This document shows, piece by piece, positions 20,893-24,515 of a stretch of DNA of 24,515 bases. Source of the stretch: a virus; the IMG/VR virus record IMGVR_UViG_3300044591_001371, positions 1-24,515 of that record. One strand, given 5' to 3'. The stretch's first letter is position 1. The number at the start of each line of letters is the position of its first letter. Below the pieces are notes generated by a model. The model made no database searches and was not told the DNA's origin. It saw only the letters and a program-made list of their open reading frames with translations. A program made the translations under genes and the position numbers.

Positions 20893-23520
20893 ATGGCTCT
20901 CAACGACATCATTGTTCCAAAAGAAAACGCGCAAGGCGATTTCACCGAAACGGTTTTGACGCCAGCGCAGATCGGCGCGCAAGTTGCGGGAAACTACGCA
21001 ACTCTCGTCGGCGGCACGGTTCCTGCAAACCAGCTTCCGTCCTACGTCGATGACGTAATCGAAGTTGCCAACGCCGCTGCGCGCCCCAACCCCGGCGAAA
21101 CTGGCAAAATTTACATCACCACCGACAACAACAAAGTCTTTCGTTGGAGCGGGTCGGCCTACGTCGAGATCGTGGCTTCGCCGGGATCGACCGATGCCGT
21201 TCCAGAGGGATCGACCAATCTTTACCACACAACCCAGCGAGCCGCAGCCGCCGCACCCGTGCAATCCGTAGCAGGCCGCACCGGGGCCGTGACGCTCGCC
21301 GTGGCTGATGTGTCTGGGGCCGTTGCCTCAACCGATTCCAGACTTTCCGACTCGCGCAACCCCACGCTTCACGAATCGACCCACCACACGGGCGGAACGG
21401 ATGCCATCGCGCCAAACAATATCGGCGCGGCGTGGGCGCAAGTATTAAGCCAGCAGACCATTACGGGGAACACGCTGCTGGCCGCAGGTCGCAATCGCCG
21501 CATCACGCTCTTTGCAATCGGCGTCACGGCCAACGTGGACTTGCCGCACGAGAACAACCAAAACGGCGACACCGTGACACTGGTTGCTGATTTTAGTGTG
21601 GCATCAACGCTAACCATCAGAACTGCCTCAGTCATGGGCGGCGGATCACCAGTTGCTTACTCGACTCTTGCAACCCTGAACGCAAGCGGCCAGACGCGCA
21701 CTTTTGTTTCAAACGGCACGGCAACAGGCTGGACTCTTCGCGCCGTTGATGCCCACAAAGCCTCCCACTCCACAGGCGGCACGGATGCGCTGGTTCCGAG
21801 TGATATTGGGGCGCAGTCGGTGTTTGTCACCACCACGACGCTCGTCAGCGGTAATGTCACCGTTCCAACAACCAATCGCGCACTAATTTACCAAGTCACG
21901 ACTAGCTCGTCGGTCACAGCAGACATCGGTTTGCCGAGCAGCGGCCATCAAGCAGGCGATATTGTTGTTGTGCAATCAACGACTCCATTTGCCAGCGGCA
22001 CAACGCTCACAATCAAATCTGGCACAGGATCAACGCTTGACGCAATTACAGCGTCTAACCAAGCCTATCGCTATACCGCAAACAGCACTTCGCCAAACGG
22101 GTGGGTCAAAGTTCTTGTCGATACCCACACCCACACAGGCTCCGAAGTAAATGTCGGCACCACCGCCAATCTCCCGCTCAAAACAGGCACAAATGGCGTC
22201 ATCGAGGCGGGTTCATTCGGCACGGCGGCAGGGACCTTTTGCGAAGGCAACGATGCGCGGTTGAGTGATGCGAGGACGCCAAGCAGCACTCTCGCTCACA
22301 AAGCCTCCCATGCGATTAACGGAACGGATTTTTTGGCTCCCAGCGATATTGGGGCGCAGTCGATTTTTGTCACTGAAGACCTCGGCACAATTACCGCCAA
22401 CGTCACGCTGACCGCCGCCCGCGCTAAAATCTACACGGTTACGGTCAACACATTCGACACGCCAACACCAAACATTCAGCTACCAACAACAAATGTGCAG
22501 GCTGGCGATGTTGTGCAAATTCGGTTCACAACTTTCACGGGGCGAGAAATGCCCGTTCGCAATGGCAATGGTAGTTTTTTGGGCAATAGCCTTACAAACG
22601 GTCAGCGAGTAACATACATTGCCGCTTCGACTTCCAATAATAGCTGGGCCGAAGACGGAACAAATCGACACACCCACGTTGTCGCGGAAGTAACAGGCGC
22701 AGCCGCCTCTGGCTCCATCACCACCAGCGGCCTAACCCAATCCACCGCCCGCATTTTAGGACGCACGACCGCCAGCACAGGCTCTATCGAGGAAATCCAA
22801 ATCGGCGCGGGCCTTTCGCTTTCGGCGGGGGAGTTGTCGGCTACGGGGGGCGCGGGCGTCACCGCAGTCGGCGCATCGACCGCCGATGTCTTGAGCGTGT
22901 CGGGGTCTGATCTGGTGGCCGATGACCCAAACGCCGACCGCATCGTTTTCTGGGACGATAGCGAGGGCAAGCTGCGGTATCTGGAGGCGGGATCGGGGTT
23001 GTCGATTAGCGGCACGACGATGACGGCTACGGCCAGCGGAGGATCAAAGACCTACGCCGCCTTTACCGCCGAACACAACCAACCGCCTGCCACCGCCTTC
23101 GCCACCCTCGACACCCGCAACAGCATCGCCGTCCTCGACTTCGACGCCGCCACGGACGAAAGCGCAGTATTTGTTGGCGTCATCCCTGAAGGTGCATCGC
23201 TCGGCAGCGGACTCAAAGTTTTCCTTCATTGGATGGCAAGCACCGCAACGAGCGGCAACTGCCGCTGGGGCGTGCAGTTTGAGAAGTCTGGCACAGACCT
23301 TGATTCGGACTCATTCGACACGGCCACGGAAGCGCACAGCGCAGCCAACGGCACAAGCGGCATCGAGACAGTGACCGAGATCACCGCCACGGCCATCGAC
23401 TCGCTGGCGGCAGGGGACAGGTTTCGCTTGAAGGTCTTCCGCAATGCAGACGATGCGACCAACGACACCATGACAGGCGATGCCGAGTTGATCGCGGTCG
23501 AAGTAAGGAGCGCGGCGTAA
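20893..23520 (+). CDS. Large repeat-built tail fibre / receptor-binding protein, 875 aa
   Basis: ATG 20893 is preferred: it lies 5 bases after the previous stop and opens MALNDIIVPKENAQGDF; a longer reading from TTG 20851 overlaps that gene. VAGRTGAVTLAVADVSGA near 130-147 is a fibre motif. Three units start at about residues 160, 288 and 469 with H-x-x-(S/T)H-x-x-(G/N)GTD-x-x-x-P-x-x-IGA and continue with strands ending before THTH or similar. The C-terminal part, from about 720 (FTAEHNQPPATAFATLDTRN), looks like a jelly-roll tip: AVLDFDAATDESAVFVGVIP, GLKVFLHWMASTATSG and RFRLKVFRNADDA. Such tips bind the host receptor. The number of units could change by recombination. Confidence 0.78.
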   Translation: MALNDIIVPKENAQGDFTETVLTPAQIGAQVAGNYATLVGGTVPANQLPSYVDDVIEVANAAARPNPGETGKIYITTDNNKVFRWSGSAYVEIVASPGSTDAVPEGSTNLYHTTQRAAAAAPVQSVAGRTGAVTLAVADVSGAVASTDSRLSDSRNPTLHESTHHTGGTDAIAPNNIGAAWAQVLSQQTITGNTLLAAGRNRRITLFAIGVTANVDLPHENNQNGDTVTLVADFSVASTLTIRTASVMGGGSPVAYSTLATLNASGQTRTFVSNGTATGWTLRAVDAHKASHSTGGTDALVPSDIGAQSVFVTTTTLVSGNVTVPTTNRALIYQVTTSSSVTADIGLPSSGHQAGDIVVVQSTTPFASGTTLTIKSGTGSTLDAITASNQAYRYTANSTSPNGWVKVLVDTHTHTGSEVNVGTTANLPLKTGTNGVIEAGSFGTAAGTFCEGNDARLSDARTPSSTLAHKASHAINGTDFLAPSDIGAQSIFVTEDLGTITANVTLTAARAKIYTVTVNTFDTPTPNIQLPTTNVQAGDVVQIRFTTFTGREMPVRNGNGSFLGNSLTNGQRVTYIAASTSNNSWAEDGTNRHTHVVAEVTGAAASGSITTSGLTQSTARILGRTTASTGSIEEIQIGAGLSLSAGELSATGGAGVTAVGASTADVLSVSGSDLVADDPNADRIVFWDDSEGKLRYLEAGSGLSISGTTMTATASGGSKTYAAFTAEHNQPPATAFATLDTRNSIAVLDFDAATDESAVFVGVIPEGASLGSGLKVFLHWMASTATSGNCRWGVQFEKSGTDLDSDSFDTATEAHSAANGTSGIETVTEITATAIDSLAAGDRFRLKVFRNADDATNDTMTGDAELIAVEVRSAA
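21370..22670 (+). repeat. Three diverged repeat units in the large fibre gene
   Basis: Units begin at 21370, 21754 and 22297. The second and third share GATATTGGGGCGCAGTCG exactly (21802-21819 and 22345-22362) plus CACAAAGCCTCCCA at their starts, while the first is more diverged. This suggests a later duplication of unit 2 or 3. Confidence 0.7.
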
Positions 23521-23521
23521 T

Positions 23522-24166
23522 ATGGCTTACAATTTCAACGGGACAAGCCAGCGCCTCACGATGGGTAATGTATACGGCGACTCACCTACGGCCATTTCCA
23601 TGAGTATTTGGGCAAGGCGTAATGGAACCAGCACAAACAGAACAATATTTGGGGCGACCCGCTCTAATAGTTTGCTTTTTAGAATGTCTTTAGATGGATC
23701 AACACAGCCAGTGTTTTTGTATCGTGATTCTAATTTCACATCTCACGCATTGATTACGAGGTCTGGTGCGCTTGCCGATTTAACATGGACGCATTTTTGC
23801 GTCTCGGTAACAACTAACTCCGCCACGTTTTATGTCGATGGAACATCTGCTGGAACAGACACATCTGTGTCGATGTCTAATAACAATCCAACAATTACCT
23901 CGATTGGCGCGACAGACGGAAGTGGCGCAGGATCGTGGCAACAGCACTTTGTAGGCGATATTGCCGAAGCCGCCATCTGGCTTGGAACACTCAACGCCGC
24001 ACAAGTGACATCGTTAGCCAAAGGCATGAGCGCCGATAAGGTGGCTCCCGAAAATCTTACATTTTACGCGCCCATGATCCGAGAACTCCATGATGTGTCT
24101 TCGGCAACAACCATCACAAATAACAATTCGGCCACAGTCGCTGCCCATCCCCGAGTTTACGCATGA
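23522..24166 (+). CDS. LamG-like jelly-roll protein, probable receptor-binding
   Basis: The predicted protein is 214 aa. It follows the LamG/concanavalin-like pattern: FNGTSQRLTMGNVYGDSPTA, ISMSIWARRNGTSTNRTIFG, WTHFCVSVTTNSATFYVDGT and FVGDIAEAAIWLGTLNAAQV with a final LTFYAPMIRELHDV segment. The order of SIW-A, WTH-x-x-VSV-x-x-x-ATFYVDG and GDIAEAAIW is typical of LamG proteins in phage tails, which bind carbohydrates. The DNA is AT-richer than the fibre gene upstream, suggesting exchange. It starts one base after the preceding stop, and its own stop overlaps the next start as ATGA. Confidence 0.72.
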   Translation: MAYNFNGTSQRLTMGNVYGDSPTAISMSIWARRNGTSTNRTIFGATRSNSLLFRMSLDGSTQPVFLYRDSNFTSHALITRSGALADLTWTHFCVSVTTNSATFYVDGTSAGTDTSVSMSNNNPTITSIGATDGSGAGSWQQHFVGDIAEAAIWLGTLNAAQVTSLAKGMSADKVAPENLTFYAPMIRELHDVSSATTITNNNSATVAAHPRVYA

Positions 24167-24515
24167 ACTTATACTACCGCATTTCCGATCCCTCCGATGT
24201 CCGCGACCTTGGCGACCAGATGGCTGCGTGGCAGGCCGCTGGCAACCCCAAGGCCGACGATTGGGCCGTGCAGCCCGCCGCGCCGTCAGCGGATGCCGTT
24301 TGGCAGGATGGGTCTTGGAGTGTGCCGCCGTTGCCAACCTTCACCGCCGACGAATGGGTGGACGCCCAAGGCTTCACGGGCAAGCGCCCGACGACGCTGC
24401 TTTACCTCAAGCTCAAGCTCGACGCCGCGCAACTCACCTCGGCCAAGCTCTCTGCCGTGCAGGGATGGCTCGATGGCATGATTGTCGCGGGTGTGACCGC
24501 GCCCGATGAGAGGCG
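24163..24515 (+). CDS. Fibre-associated protein, cut by window end
   Basis: The gene starts at ATG 24163, overlapping the preceding stop, and is still open at the last base, so only about 117 residues are seen. The predicted protein begins MNLYYRISDPSDVRDLGDQM and has AVWQDGSWSVPPLPTFTADEWVDAQGF, followed by helices with LKLKLDAAQLTSAKLSAVQGWLDGM. W-, P- and D-rich short proteins ending in a helical part commonly follow fibre genes and help fold them or attach at the tip. The role here is inferred from place. The C-terminus is missing. Confidence 0.5.
   Translation, partial: MNLYYRISDPSDVRDLGDQMAAWQAAGNPKADDWAVQPAAPSADAVWQDGSWSVPPLPTFTADEWVDAQGFTGKRPTTLLYLKLKLDAAQLTSAKLSAVQGWLDGMIVAGVTAPDER

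Noticed and set aside
21370-22670. Fibre repeats as a CRISPR array or diversity-generating cassette
   Set aside because: The units are long, coding and diverged; there is no reverse transcriptase or short equal-length repeat-spacer pattern.
1-24515. tRNA, rRNA, integrase, attachment sites or insertion sequences
   Set aside because: None was recognised in any part of the window, so prophage or lytic state cannot be decided.

Overview
The window is a contiguous piece of a tailed double-stranded DNA phage or prophage, most likely a siphovirus. It covers the head and tail structural genes in lambda-like order. All genes but one read on the + strand, most starts touch or overlap the preceding stop, and there is no tRNA, rRNA, CRISPR array or insertion sequence. 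Base composition is moderately GC-rich and the spacers are short. Good Shine-Dalgarno sequences are rare. Nothing in the sequence fixes the host: a Gram-negative bacterium with weak use of SD-led initiation fits, and Verrucomicrobiota is only a guess.

Layout. (1) 13-1728: a helix-turn-helix protein, a DUF3102-like protein, two tiny genes and a gpW-like connector. No large terminase is present. (2) 1728-5966: head module, with a lambda B-like portal carrying an extra C-terminal domain, a maturation protease fused to a scaffold, a decoration protein and the major capsid protein, closed by a strong terminator at 5993-6017. (3) 6047-10123: an inserted cargo island. It holds a GT2-helical-GT2 glycosyltransferase, an FkbM methyltransferase, a second GT2 and a second methyltransferase, all overlapping on +, then a Fringe-like glycosyltransferase converging on -. 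(4) 10172-15826: connector, tail terminator, tube, an unknown protein, tail assembly chaperones G and GT made by a -1 frameshift at GGGAAAA, another tail protein and the tape measure. (5) 15831-24515: tail tip, fibres and receptor-binding proteins, including a secreted-type protein, a membrane-anchored small protein, repeat-built fibres, a LamG-like protein and a last gene cut by the window end.

The most unusual signal is a recurrent TTGACAG element. By eye the + strand has seven TTGACA hexamers, and every one lies 19-22 bases before an ATG: six gene starts that follow a gap, plus an internal ATG at the scaffold start inside the protease gene. A related TTGACG lies 20 bases before the only minus-strand gene. 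Translationally coupled genes lack it. It is not spaced like a sigma-70 promoter and is not SD-like, so it looks like an undescribed initiation or regulatory signal of this phage or its host.

How the genes work together: the head genes build and mature the procapsid, the connectors join it to a tail whose length is set by the tape measure with G/GT, and the fibres bind the host. The island probably modifies a glycan, either on the virion or on the host surface. That role is inferred.
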